From CAYYIS01 sp964470965 (GTDB lineage: Bacteria > JAAXHH01 > JABIQT01), in NCBI GenBank assembly GCA_964470965.1, contig CAYYIS010000015.1, positions 1 through 64,000 of the forward strand: a stretch of DNA of 64,000 nucleotides, in the 5' to 3' direction. This document shows positions 53,237 to 62,302 of this stretch, in pieces. Every line of letters starts with the position of its first letter. The stretch's first letter is position 1. A program made the translations under genes and the position numbers. Below the pieces are notes generated by a model. The model searched no databases. It was not told the DNA's origin and worked only from the letters and a program-made list of their open reading frames with translations.

Positions 53237-54610
53237 TTATGTATTAGTGATATTGTGCCGGTTCCCTCTGAAATAATCGGATTCATAATAATCCACATCC
53301 CTGCCATCAGTGGCCCGCCACCAGGCATCAGCACGTTGAGAAAGATCCTGCTTCAGGGATTCATATTCCGGGTCTTCGGCCAGGTTTTTAATCTCTTCCG
53401 GATCTATTGCGAGGTCGTACAGCTCCTCAGTGTCGTCCGGCCCATAATACCGTACATATTTTTTGTCGCGCGATCGGACACCGTAGAACGGATGAAGGCC
53501 CCAGTAGGCCGCGTAATGCTCGAAAAACAGGTACTCATCGTCCGGGTGTGCATCATTCGTGAATGCCGATGCGAAATCGCCGCCGGTGAACGAAGCAGGT
53601 ACGTCTACCTGGGCCAGTCGCAACAGCGTCGCGGCAAACGCCTGGGATGATACCAGGTCGTCTATCTCATTCCGGTTTATCTTGACACTCTCGGGCATTT
53701 TGAAGATACAGGGAACATGGAACAGTTCCTCATACGGGATGGTACCTTTTAATCGCATCTTGTGGGAACCCATCATATCCCCATGATCCGATAGAAACAG
53801 CACCAGCGTATTTTCCCATATGCCTAAACGTTTAAACTCGGACATCACTCCGCCCACATGTTCGTCCATCATCGATATCATGGAATAATATTCAGCGAGT
53901 TCCCGCTTAGCGGCTGCTTCATCATTGGCGCCGTGAGAACCGTCTGCCGCATGTACCTGCTGGAAGGGAGGCTTACCCTCGAACGTCTCGGTGTAAAAAC
54001 TGCCAGGAAGCGTCATCCTGTCCAAGGGAAACCGGTCCGAAAATTCCGGTTCTGTGAAGAACGGAGGGTGTGGCAGGTTAGTCGAGAATACGAAGAACAA
54101 AGGCTGTTCGCCGGGCGTGTACGACTTGAGATAATCTACGCCATCGCGCGCTGCCATGTAGTCTCTTCTAAGACTTTGGGGTACGTGATGGATTCCGAGC
54201 GGTTTGGCCTCTTCATCGGGTATCACCACGTTGTCGTAGTTGTTTCCTTCTGTAAATCCGAGGTCTTCAAGCGGCGATCCGAGATGGCTTTTGCCGAAAT
54301 ACACCGTATGGTATCCTGCATCCTGAAGAACATGAGCTATCGTAGTGTGTTTACGCGTCAACATGTTCCGGTGGTCAAAAAAACCGTAGTTGACCATTAC
54401 ACCGCACTCATGGGGCGACATGCCGGTCATAAGCGCTGCCCTGGACGGCACGCACTGCCCCTGTACCGTGTACGCATGAGAAAACCAGATCCCTTCATCC
54501 GCCAGTGAATCCAGATGGGGAGTGTAAGAGACCCGGTCAACCCGTCCCATCCGCTGATACTGCATCTGATCGCACCAGAGAATCAGGATGTTGGGAGATT
54601 TGCTAATCAC
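53237..54610 (-). CDS. Type I sulfatase (cytoplasmic), third of four
   Basis: 457 residues from a GTG at 54610 that overlaps the previous stop (GTGA); a longer frame upstream would read through the cyclase-family gene. The N-terminus ISKSPNILILWCDQMQYQ has the metal Asp and no signal peptide. The formylglycine site is Cys53 in QGQCVPSRAALMTG, FGKSHLG carries the active-site Lys and His, and LFLSDHGDMMGSHKM the second metal site. The pattern resembles choline-sulfatase and N-sulfoglucosamine sulfohydrolase groups. The operon context suggests a small sulfated compound; the substrate is open. Confidence 0.94.
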   Translation of the reverse strand: MISKSPNILILWCDQMQYQRMGRVDRVSYTPHLDSLADEGIWFSHAYTVQGQCVPSRAALMTGMSPHECGVMVNYGFFDHRNMLTRKHTTIAHVLQDAGYHTVYFGKSHLGSPLEDLGFTEGNNYDNVVIPDEEAKPLGIHHVPQSLRRDYMAARDGVDYLKSYTPGEQPLFFVFSTNLPHPPFFTEPEFSDRFPLDRMTLPGSFYTETFEGKPPFQQVHAADGSHGANDEAAAKRELAEYYSMISMMDEHVGGVMSEFKRLGIWENTLVLFLSDHGDMMGSHKMRLKGTIPYEELFHVPCIFKMPESVKINRNEIDDLVSSQAFAATLLRLAQVDVPASFTGGDFASAFTNDAHPDDEYLFFEHYAAYWGLHPFYGVRSRDKKYVRYYGPDDTEELYDLAIDPEEIKNLAEDPEYESLKQDLSQRADAWWRATDGRDVDYYESDYFRGNRHNITNT

Positions 54611-55602
54611 CTGATTCCTATCGGCCTTCCTGGCGACCCCGTCGCCCCTTCGAAGCGGATGGGAGTGAAGACGAAGAGGAACTCGTAGACGCCGTCCGCC
54701 ACCAGACTGTCGAAGACCATGTTTTCCAGGTTCCACACCCCGTTTTTAGTAATAAGTTCTTGGTGGACGGGGAACGCCACGCTGGTATCCGGGTTGGGAA
54801 TAACCTCTGTGCTCCAGTGATCCGAACCGACCATCGATGCCTTTTTCGCGACGACCCATTTTGCCACTTCCATGCCGATACCCGGCGGATTGGTGTTGTA
54901 GGTCGCCTCATCGTTCCAGTGTTTCGACCAGCCGTACCGGAAGAAGATCGCATCACCCGGTTCAACGCTGTCTTCGGCGATTCCCTGCCTCTGCAGGGCG
55001 CCTGTGACATCTGCCACAGTCACTTCGTAACTCTGAGGTAGAACCTCCATTTCCTTGTATCCGGCCACATCAACCAGAATACCCCGGGTGAGGATCGGTT
55101 TTATGTTCTCGATGCCCAGCTTCAGAAGACCGTAGGGATTTTTAAAGTCCTCCAGGAAATGGCCGTTGTAGAAGACGTCTTTATCGGTCCCATCCGCCAT
55201 CTTGACTCTGGCACCGATGTGCCCGGGACCGTCGAACTGCGTCCCGACCTGTCCGATTTCCGCCACAAGTAATTCATCGTGGTAAATCAGTCTGTTCTCG
55301 CCCAGCGGTTCACCCGTGGGCGATCCCGGTATAAACATCGAATACGTGCGTTCACCGAACAGCGGCATGGATCGGCTGTAGACTTGGCCGATCTCATAGA
55401 CTTTACCGGTTGTCACGAGCTTCATAGCTTTCATGATCTTTTCCGGTGTCATCCAGTTGGACCCTCCGGCCTGGTCCCCGGCACCCCAGATGGGATGGGG
55501 CCACCATGGTCCCTGCTCTCTGGTCTGGGCGTGAGCGGTGATGAGCCATGACTGCAAGAGCATCAGAGTGACTGCAGAGAATAGTAAGCGATATGTCCTC
55601 AT
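54607..55602 (-). CDS. Secreted cyclase-family metal hydrolase (kynurenine-formamidase/isatin-hydrolase-like)
   Basis: 331 residues from the ATG at 55602 with AGGAGG 6 nt upstream. Signal peptide MRTYRLLFSAVTLMLLQSWLITAHA. The Cyclase (PF04199) metal motif is VGTQFDGPGHIGA, a Gln-for-His variant of H-x-G-T-H-x-D-x-x-x-H known in the isatin-hydrolase branch, and a second region GSDHWSTEVIPNP carries more ligands. The fold hydrolyses C-N or lactone bonds with a divalent metal. It is the only gene of this operon, apart from the lipoprotein, that is exported. Confidence 0.9.
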   Translation of the reverse strand: MRTYRLLFSAVTLMLLQSWLITAHAQTREQGPWWPHPIWGAGDQAGGSNWMTPEKIMKAMKLVTTGKVYEIGQVYSRSMPLFGERTYSMFIPGSPTGEPLGENRLIYHDELLVAEIGQVGTQFDGPGHIGARVKMADGTDKDVFYNGHFLEDFKNPYGLLKLGIENIKPILTRGILVDVAGYKEMEVLPQSYEVTVADVTGALQRQGIAEDSVEPGDAIFFRYGWSKHWNDEATYNTNPPGIGMEVAKWVVAKKASMVGSDHWSTEVIPNPDTSVAFPVHQELITKNGVWNLENMVFDSLVADGVYEFLFVFTPIRFEGATGSPGRPIGIR

Positions 55603-55643
55603 TTGAGCCTCCTGTACAGTTGAGTTAAAAATGTTTGCAATGT

Positions 55644-57230
55644 CTAATGTTCCGGCCAATCATCGAAATCCATTGCCGGTTGGTCACTCACCACATCAGG
55701 GTGTTCCAGGGTGAGATCCGCCTCCACCAGTCGCCCGTCACCGAGTAATATCTGGTTGGAGGTTCGTGGCGAAACACGACCGGGATACAGGTCCTGGAAT
55801 TGTTCGGTTTCTGATTGTCGGCAGCCGATAGCTTGATCGAAATCAAACCCGTCATACACCGAAGTCCTGAGTCTGTCCAACGCGACCGAAATCTCTGGAT
55901 CCGTCGTTTGGGCAATAGTCAACTGCTCATCCGGGTCGGCTTGCAGATCGAAAGCGAGGTCTTCGCAGTCGTGGAACGCCACGTACTTGTATCGATCGGA
56001 TCGTATCATCCTATATTCTGTTCCGGGTCCGCCGAGCGGGTTGAGGTATTCCATTATGACACCGGGGCGCCGCTTCAATGCGGCGACTGTCGTACCCCTG
56101 ACGGCAGCGGACAGATCCAGACCATCCAACCCATCGGGAATTGGCGTACCTGTCAGACCGCACAACGTGGGAAACAGGTCGCCGAGGCCTACAGGATGCG
56201 TTATTTCCGAAGGTGATAGGTCTCCGTTCCGATGTTCCGGCAAGGAAACTATCAACGGGACGCGGGCTGAAGCTTCGTGCCATGTGTTTTTCCACCACAG
56301 ACCGTGCTCCCCCGCCAGTTCACCATGGTCTGAAGTGTATACGATTATTGTATTTTCGAGTAATTGGTCCCGGTCCAACAAAGCCATGAAATCCCCGATA
56401 ATCTCGTCGAGTTGATCGACGCAGGCGAAATAGGCGGCCCGTGCTCGGATGGTGTCTTCTTCCGTGATGTCATCCATCGAATGTCCCCTCAACGCACCGC
56501 CACCCCTTGTTCTTAACCCTACAGTCATCGGGTGATTGACCGTGTCGCCTGTAAATCCGACACGCGGTGCTGTGACGCCGCATGGAAAATAGCGTTCAAA
56601 GAACCGCCGCGCTGCAAGTTGTGGAAAATGGGGATGAGCGAATGAAGCATACAGCATCCATGGTTGATCCTGTTTCTGATGGCGATGCTCTCGGAGCCAT
56701 GCCATTGATTCACGGACCACGATCTGTTCCTGAAGCAGAGATTCCGGAATATCGCTGATTCCGGCATCCTTGATGATAGAAGGCATGAATATGTGGTCTT
56801 GTGGGGCTGTGAGGGACAGCGGATCTTTTTGATGAGCCGGTGAGGGGCCGGTGAAATCCCCGTAAGGCCGCGCCGCGAATCCGGCATGCTGTAACGAACC
56901 GGGCAGGTGCATTTTGCCCACGGTTGCAGTGGCATAGCCGTGGTGCCCAAAATGGGATGCGATGGTGGTGGTGTCAGGCCACAAAACCGGGCACCTGGAT
57001 GGATAGCGCCCGGACAGTAACGCAATACGGCTCGGGACACACAAGGGCATCTGACAATAGGCAGTTTCGAAGTGGGTGCCCTGATCTATGAGTCCGTCCA
57101 GCGTGGGGGTCCGGCATGGTTCGCCGCCCCGGTCTTGAGAGCGATGGGACAAAAAGCGGTAACTATGTTCGTCACTCAAAAGAAAGAGGATGTTAGGGGA
57201 TCTGGTCGCTGGATTCAATGGTGTATTCAA
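55644..57230 (-). CDS. Type I sulfatase (cytoplasmic), fourth of four
   Basis: 528 residues; the start is a TTG at 57230 overlapping the binding-protein stop (TTGA), with GAGG 7 nt upstream. A second TTG four codons later is possible. NPATRSPNILFLLSDEHSYRFL holds the metal Asp, without signal peptide. The formylglycine site is Cys64 in QMPLCVPSRIALLSG. KMHLPGSL replaces the usual K-W-H, and VYTSDHGELAGEHGLW gives the second metal site. The last 90 residues after the FDLQADPDEQ stretch are a tail not seen in the shorter sulfatases. It is the second sulfatase of the operon, with the cyclase between them. Confidence 0.93.
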   Translation of the reverse strand: MNTPLNPATRSPNILFLLSDEHSYRFLSHRSQDRGGEPCRTPTLDGLIDQGTHFETAYCQMPLCVPSRIALLSGRYPSRCPVLWPDTTTIASHFGHHGYATATVGKMHLPGSLQHAGFAARPYGDFTGPSPAHQKDPLSLTAPQDHIFMPSIIKDAGISDIPESLLQEQIVVRESMAWLREHRHQKQDQPWMLYASFAHPHFPQLAARRFFERYFPCGVTAPRVGFTGDTVNHPMTVGLRTRGGGALRGHSMDDITEEDTIRARAAYFACVDQLDEIIGDFMALLDRDQLLENTIIVYTSDHGELAGEHGLWWKNTWHEASARVPLIVSLPEHRNGDLSPSEITHPVGLGDLFPTLCGLTGTPIPDGLDGLDLSAAVRGTTVAALKRRPGVIMEYLNPLGGPGTEYRMIRSDRYKYVAFHDCEDLAFDLQADPDEQLTIAQTTDPEISVALDRLRTSVYDGFDFDQAIGCRQSETEQFQDLYPGRVSPRTSNQILLGDGRLVEADLTLEHPDVVSDQPAMDFDDWPEH

Positions 57231-58960
57231 CGCTCCACCTCTTTACCGATGTACATCTCCAGAAACGTCGTATGGTTCGGATAATACGGTGTCTGACCCC
57301 ACCGGTTGGCCAGGAGGCCCTTGACCCAGGGTTTTCGCAACTGATAATTAAGCATATTCCAGAGAAACACACCGCCCGCATCTTCGGCTAGGATGCGCTC
57401 CGCCTGATCGTAAAGCGCCATTCGCTTCTCTTGAACCATTTCACCGGCTGCCTGATCGATCAACGCGTCGAATTCCGCATTCTGCCAGTCGTGACGGGCG
57501 TACCCCTTGGGTTGGGATCGCCAGATGATGCCGAGCATGCTGTGGGGATCCGGGAAGTCGTAGTTGAACCCTATCAGGCTCATAGGCATGACCCAGTTGT
57601 TCAAATTTCTGCGATAGGTGGCGCCCTCCACGTTTTTTATTGTGATCGTGATCCCCAGGTTGTCCTTTAGCATCTGCTGTACCGCCTGGCAGGCCTGCGC
57701 CTGCGGGGAATTGGGCGCTGCCCCACCGAGCCAAAGTTCGATCACAGGGAAATTCTTTCCTCCCGGATAGCCGGCTTCGGCCAGGTATTTTCTGGCCAGT
57801 CCAGGGTCGAATCTTTGGATATCCTTGTACTTGTCACCGACATAACCGGGAAAATGTTGTGGCAGCATCGTATATGCAGGGACCATCAATCCGTGTAGGT
57901 TGACGTTGACGAACGACACCTGATCTACCGCATGGGCAATGGCTTTGCGCACACGTGCATCATCAAACGGTGGTTCCCTGGTCCGAAAGAAAAGGTAGAA
58001 CGTGGTATACTGATCGAACGACCAGAGTTCTGTTTTGAGCATCGGATCCTGTTTGATTCGCAGTAATTCTATAGGATTAACCGCCGCCACGTCGATTTCG
58101 TTGTTATCGTAGGCCATCACATCCATCGTACTGCCGGCCGTAGCAGCTCCTGTGGAGGCGTTGAAGACACGGATGATCTTTCGGATATAGGTGGGATTGT
58201 TCCCGTTGTAATAGGGATTGAGCTCAAAACTCATGTACTTGCCGGTGATCCACTCACCGAGCGTGTACACTGCGCTGCCAACAAATTTCCCTGCCTCGGT
58301 CCAGCGGGTGCCGTACTTTTCCACCTGCCAGCGGGGTACCGGCGAAGATGTGGGGAATTGCATGATATGGGGCAGATAGGCACAGGCTTTTTCAGTTTCG
58401 ATTACAAGGGTCAGGTCATCAATCGCCCTGATACCTACAGACTCCGGATCCGGATTCCTCCGCTGGTTGTAGGCCTTTGCTCCCTTGATATCGTAATAGA
58501 AAAAAGCATACACATTGCCGCCGTCGGGATCCAGCATCCTCTTAAAGGAATATTCAAAGTCGTGTGCCGTCAGGGGGCGGCCGTCACTCCACCGGGATCC
58601 TGGGTGGATGTGAAACGTCCAGGTTTTTGCATCCTCTGATACCTCCCAGGTGTCGGCTGCTCCCGGAACCAGCTCCTGCTCGTGGTTGAGCAATGCCAGA
58701 CGTTCGTGGACGAACGGGCTGCCGCCCGATTCATAGATCAGCATCGTCATGTCGAGACTGTTGGGTTCGTACGCAAGGTATCGGAAGACCTGATCTTCAG
58801 CAGGGGCCGCATCCGGTGGAAGCGGTTTTACGATACCTTTAAGATCAGCCTCGGTCAGAGTCAGGTGCTCTCCGCCGAGTTCTTCGTTAGACTCGGTGTT
58901 TCCGCAGGCGGCCGCTACCGACAGTATCAGCAGAATAATATGTGTAAACTTAAAATCCAT
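57227..58960 (-). CDS. Oligopeptide-type substrate-binding lipoprotein (SBP family 5)
   Basis: 577 residues from the ATG at 58960; a longer frame adds 20 residues without a ribosome site. Signal and lipobox are FTHIILLILSVAAAC, with lipidation at Cys19. The family 5 pattern is clear: DTWEVSEDAKTWTFHIHPGSRWSDGRPLTAHDFEYSFKRMLDP (about 103-145) and AIAHAVDQVSFVN. Such proteins deliver peptides, oligosaccharides, nickel or opines to ABC importers. No permease or ATPase of that type lies in the window, so it must use one elsewhere. It is the likely capture step for the sulfatase operon's substrate. Confidence 0.93.
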   Translation of the reverse strand: MDFKFTHIILLILSVAAACGNTESNEELGGEHLTLTEADLKGIVKPLPPDAAPAEDQVFRYLAYEPNSLDMTMLIYESGGSPFVHERLALLNHEQELVPGAADTWEVSEDAKTWTFHIHPGSRWSDGRPLTAHDFEYSFKRMLDPDGGNVYAFFYYDIKGAKAYNQRRNPDPESVGIRAIDDLTLVIETEKACAYLPHIMQFPTSSPVPRWQVEKYGTRWTEAGKFVGSAVYTLGEWITGKYMSFELNPYYNGNNPTYIRKIIRVFNASTGAATAGSTMDVMAYDNNEIDVAAVNPIELLRIKQDPMLKTELWSFDQYTTFYLFFRTREPPFDDARVRKAIAHAVDQVSFVNVNLHGLMVPAYTMLPQHFPGYVGDKYKDIQRFDPGLARKYLAEAGYPGGKNFPVIELWLGGAAPNSPQAQACQAVQQMLKDNLGITITIKNVEGATYRRNLNNWVMPMSLIGFNYDFPDPHSMLGIIWRSQPKGYARHDWQNAEFDALIDQAAGEMVQEKRMALYDQAERILAEDAGGVFLWNMLNYQLRKPWVKGLLANRWGQTPYYPNHTTFLEMYIGKEVER

Positions 58961-58979
58961 CGGCAAATGAATTCCACTC

Positions 58980-60362
58980 TCAGGCAGTTTTAGCCATGCC
59001 GGCAGTTTCTTTTTCGGCAATTTTCAGACCGCCCTCGATGATATCGACGACTTCATCTATCTGATCTGTTGTCACCGTAATCGGCGGCATGAAGCGGAGT
59101 ACATGCGATCCCGACATATCCATGAATCGTCGCTCCAGCGGATCATCCAGCTTGGTTAACGGCACGATCGGGAGCCAGAGACCGTTTTCCACACAGTGCT
59201 TGGTGACCATGGCCACCCCTTCGAAGTTGGGAACGCGGCTTTTTTTGTCCATCACCAGTTCGAGACCCAGACACAGGCCGAGACCCCGGGCTTCGCCGAC
59301 GATCTCATAGGAGTCTTCCAGCTGCTTAAGCCGACCTAAAAAATGGTCGCCGACTATACGGGCGTTCTCCACCAGGTTGTTCTCATCCACAATTTCCAGA
59401 TTGGCCAGCCCTGTCGCACACAGGAGCGGGTCACCTGCATGGGAAGAGAAAGGCATATAACCTTTTTCCACAGCCTTGTCCGCTATCTCGGCACTCGTCA
59501 TTACGGCACACAGTGGGACTGCTCCGCCCAGGCCCTTGGAGCAGGTGACAATGTCGGGTACGATATCAAAATGCTCGAAAGCGAACCATTTTCCGGTCCG
59601 ACCAAAACAGGTGAGCGCCTCGTCGGCTACCATCAGGATGTCGCGTTCCTTACAGATTGTCGCTATAGTCTGCATCCATTCTTTTGACGGTACGATCTGG
59701 CCGGCGGCGCTCATGAGCGGTTCGAAGAAGAACGCTGCGGGTTTGCCCGAGGTGGACGAATCAATGACCATCTCCGCCGCCTCGGCGCATCCCAGATTGC
59801 AGCAGGTTTCCTCCTGACAATACCCGCAGCGGTAGGAATAGGGGGTTGGGATAAATGAAGCACCCGTGGGCATCGGGCCGTATCCCTCTCTCAGCATACC
59901 GCCTCGGCCGGTTATGGACGCGCTGCCATATGTCTGCCCGTGATATCCGCGTTGAAGGGCGATGATTTCGAACCGTTCGGAGTACTTCCGTACCAGTCGC
60001 AGCGCCATCTCGTTGGATTCGGAACCGGTACAGGCAAAAAATGACTTCTGTAACGGGTCCGGTGCTATTTCGGCCATTTTTTTGGCCAGAAGCACCTCAG
60101 AGGGGGCTATGAACGTGGAACCTGTTTGTATAATTTTATGCGCTTGCCGGCACAGTGCCTCCACATAGTCCGGGTGGGAATGTCCGAGCGTCACACACAA
60201 CTGTCCGGACTGGAAATCGATATATCGGTTCCCTTCCACATCCCACATATATATGCCTTCGCCGCGCTCGGGCACCAGGGGCGCCCTGCGCATAGGGTGT
60301 CGTAGAAGATACTGATCACCGAGGTCGTGCCATTCTTGATTTGTAGTGGGTAGCGAAGCCAT
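58980..60362 (-). CDS. Class III PLP-dependent aminotransferase
   Basis: 460 residues from the ATG at 60362, preferred because GGGAGGAATCG precedes it; the frame could start 16 codons earlier. Signatures: FQSGQLCVTLGHSHPDYVEA, FACTGSESNEMALRLVRK, YHGQTYGSASITG, the Asp in VADEALTCFGRTGK and PLP Lys276 in CSKGLGGAVPL. A Cys-rich insertion near residue 185-205 (CGYCQEETCCNLGC) is unusual and looks able to bind a metal. The family includes 4-aminobutyrate aminotransferases and dialkylglycine decarboxylase. First gene of the sulfatase operon. Confidence 0.93.
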   Translation of the reverse strand: MASLPTTNQEWHDLGDQYLLRHPMRRAPLVPERGEGIYMWDVEGNRYIDFQSGQLCVTLGHSHPDYVEALCRQAHKIIQTGSTFIAPSEVLLAKKMAEIAPDPLQKSFFACTGSESNEMALRLVRKYSERFEIIALQRGYHGQTYGSASITGRGGMLREGYGPMPTGASFIPTPYSYRCGYCQEETCCNLGCAEAAEMVIDSSTSGKPAAFFFEPLMSAAGQIVPSKEWMQTIATICKERDILMVADEALTCFGRTGKWFAFEHFDIVPDIVTCSKGLGGAVPLCAVMTSAEIADKAVEKGYMPFSSHAGDPLLCATGLANLEIVDENNLVENARIVGDHFLGRLKQLEDSYEIVGEARGLGLCLGLELVMDKKSRVPNFEGVAMVTKHCVENGLWLPIVPLTKLDDPLERRFMDMSGSHVLRFMPPITVTTDQIDEVVDIIEGGLKIAEKETAGMAKTA

Positions 60363-60497
60363 CGATTCCTCCCGTGCGGTTGGAGCCACAGTATAAAGAG
60401 TATAAGACATTAACGTACAAAAACGCCGATTGGCAGTAGGTTCATGTGGATGTAATGTTTGGTGTTAACTCAATAATCGTGCGTTTTTTGATATGTA

Positions 60498-60525
60498 AAG
60501 TCAAGCAGAATAACGTGCTTGACTT
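60498..60525. promoter_or_regulatory. Perfect 10-bp inverted repeat: likely operator shared by two divergent operons
   Basis: aagtcaagca (60498-60507) and tgcttgactt (60516-60525) are exact complements around an 8-nt spacer. Each arm contains TTGACT reading outward, so the site embeds a -35-like hexamer for both directions. The right one belongs to a good plus-strand promoter. This is the size and place of a GntR/LacI-type operator controlling the aminotransferase-sulfatase operon (minus) and the Gfo/Idh-MaoC-CitE operon (plus) together. Confidence 0.65.
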
Positions 60526-60547
60526 CTACGGTGGGGAGAGATATGAT
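60519..60547 (+). promoter_or_regulatory. Sigma-70-type promoter of the Gfo/Idh operon
   Basis: TTGACT (60519-60524), a 17-bp spacer and TATGAT (60542-60547) match 5 of 6 at both hexamers. The expected start near 60554 gives a leader of about 40 nt to the ATG at 60593. The -35 lies inside the right arm of the inverted repeat, so a repressor bound there would block it. Confidence 0.65.
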
Positions 60548-60592
60548 TCATTTGAATTGAACAGCAGGAACCTATACGTGGGGTGAAGTTGT

Positions 60593-61693
60593 ATGTCGAA
60601 TGTACGCATCGGGGTTGTCGGGGCAGGATGGTGGTCTACGTATGCCCATATTCCAGCGCTCCAGGCCCATCCGGAAGCGGAATTGATAGCTATAGCGGAT
60701 GTAGACGCCGTAAAATTAGATAAAGCCGCGTCGTATTATAACATCCCTTTTGCCTATACCGATTTCAGGGAGATGCTCGCGAAGGAAGACCTCGACGGTG
60801 TCATTGTCGCCGTCTGGCATGCGGCGCATTATGAAGTGGCTATGGCGTGCATGGAGCGTGGTCTCCATATGGTGCTCGAAAAACCCATGGTCCTGCAGGC
60901 AAAACACGCTAAAACACTGTACGAACTAGCCCGGGAGCAGGATCGCGAGATCATCATGGGCTATCCCTGGAATTTCCTCAATCAGACCCGCCGATCCAGA
61001 GAGGTGGCGCAGTCAGGAGGGATCGGTGAGATCCATTATATCGCAGACATCTTCGCTTCCGCGCCATATTCCTTATATAGGGGCGTTGACGGATCGGATA
61101 ATCCGGATCTGGCCTCCATCTTTCCGGTTACCGGTCCAGGTGATGTGTACAGCGATCCCAATCGCTCCGGCGGCGGCCAGGGCTATCTTCAGGTAACCCA
61201 TTCCGCAGCGCTCATGTTTTTCATTACCGGCCTCCGTCCCGTTACGGTACAGGCGCAGATGAGCAACCTGGATGCGCCGGTGGATGTGGTCAATGCCATC
61301 ACGGTGCGTATGGATAACGGTGCGCTGGCTACGGTCGGCAGCACGGGCCGGACCGCGGCCGGCGAGGGCAAACTGGATGTCCAGGTGTACGGAGATAAAG
61401 GATGTATCGATCTCGACTATATCTCCAATTCGGGCATCATTCGCTATGCCGACGGGATTGAAGAAGTCCTTCAGGCCGGCGTTGGTGCAGACCTGCTGGG
61501 AGACAATCCCGGCGGCGATTTTCTTTACCCGGCCCACGCGCCGGTCGCCAATCTGGTGGACGTCATGCTGAACGGCGGTGAAAACATGTCCCCACCCGAT
61601 GTAGGCTGGCGTGTTGTAGAAGTATTGGAAGCGGCCTACAAGTCAGCAGGGCAGGGCGGGCGTATTGTGGAGATAGAAAGCCTGTACGATTGA
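60593..61693 (+). CDS. Gfo/Idh/MocA-family NAD(P)-dependent oxidoreductase
   Basis: 366 residues. The Rossmann start is RIGVVGAGWWSTYAHIPAL (G-x-G-x-W variant), the VLEKP motif near residue 98 carries the conserved Lys of the active site, and the C-terminal alpha/beta domain contains TVQAQMSNL and VGSTGRTAAGEGKLDVQVYGDKG. The family acts on sugars, inositols and related cyclic alcohols, or as dehydratases and hydrolases using NAD. First gene of the plus-strand operon, under the palindrome-overlapping promoter. An intact homologue of the relic near 31.6 kb. Confidence 0.93.
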   Translation: MSNVRIGVVGAGWWSTYAHIPALQAHPEAELIAIADVDAVKLDKAASYYNIPFAYTDFREMLAKEDLDGVIVAVWHAAHYEVAMACMERGLHMVLEKPMVLQAKHAKTLYELAREQDREIIMGYPWNFLNQTRRSREVAQSGGIGEIHYIADIFASAPYSLYRGVDGSDNPDLASIFPVTGPGDVYSDPNRSGGGQGYLQVTHSAALMFFITGLRPVTVQAQMSNLDAPVDVVNAITVRMDNGALATVGSTGRTAAGEGKLDVQVYGDKGCIDLDYISNSGIIRYADGIEEVLQAGVGADLLGDNPGGDFLYPAHAPVANLVDVMLNGGENMSPPDVGWRVVEVLEAAYKSAGQGGRIVEIESLYD

Positions 61694-61787
61694 TGGGTCT
61701 GTCCCAATCTAAAGGGTTTCCAAGTTGCCGTTCTTAATCACCAACCAGTGACAGGATAATTCGTAGGGAATAACCTCAGAGGTTCTC

Positions 61788-62297
61788 ATGGCAGATTCCT
61801 CGACCTCTTTCCAAGGTCGGTTTTTTGAAGATTTTCAGTTGGAGGATGTGTATAGGAGCCGGTTCGGCCGTACGGTGACCGAGGCGGACAATCAGTTGTT
61901 TACGCATCTGACGCTTAATTCTAACCCGTTACATTTCGACGCGGTATACACGAGCAAGACCAGGTGGGAAAAAATTCTGGTCAACAGTACGTTTACCCTG
62001 GCGTTGATCGTGGGGATGAGTGTCTCCGACGTGAGTGAAAACGCCGTTGCTAATCTGGGATGGGAGGATGTGAAGCTGCCCAATCCCGTGTTCATCGGTG
62101 ACACGCTCTATTGCGAGACCGAGGTCCTGGAGAAACGGGAATCGAAATCCCATCCCGACGCGGGTATCGTCACCATCCGGTCACGGGGGATAAATCAGAA
62201 CGGTAAAGTGGTTATCGATTTCAAGCGTAACATCATGGTATTCAAACGCGATCATGCACCGGACCAGGGGTTTTTCCCGGAAGTGGAACAGGGTTAG
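61788..62297 (+). CDS. MaoC-family hotdog dehydratase
   Basis: 169 residues, single hotdog domain. The MaoC motif is at residues 40-51, THLTLNSNPLHFD. The catalytic His is His49, but the Asp that normally precedes it in G-D-x-N-P-x-H is Asn44 here. PVFIGDTLYCETEVLEKRESKSHPDAGIVTIRSRGINQNG is the matching second half. Such proteins hydrate or dehydrate acyl-CoA thioesters and are often paired with CitE-like lyases, as here (the next gene starts 6 bp later). The Asn suggests altered chemistry, or a subfamily with a different base. Confidence 0.9.
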   Translation: MADSSTSFQGRFFEDFQLEDVYRSRFGRTVTEADNQLFTHLTLNSNPLHFDAVYTSKTRWEKILVNSTFTLALIVGMSVSDVSENAVANLGWEDVKLPNPVFIGDTLYCETEVLEKRESKSHPDAGIVTIRSRGINQNGKVVIDFKRNIMVFKRDHAPDQGFFPEVEQG

Positions 62298-62302
62298 GGC
62301 AC

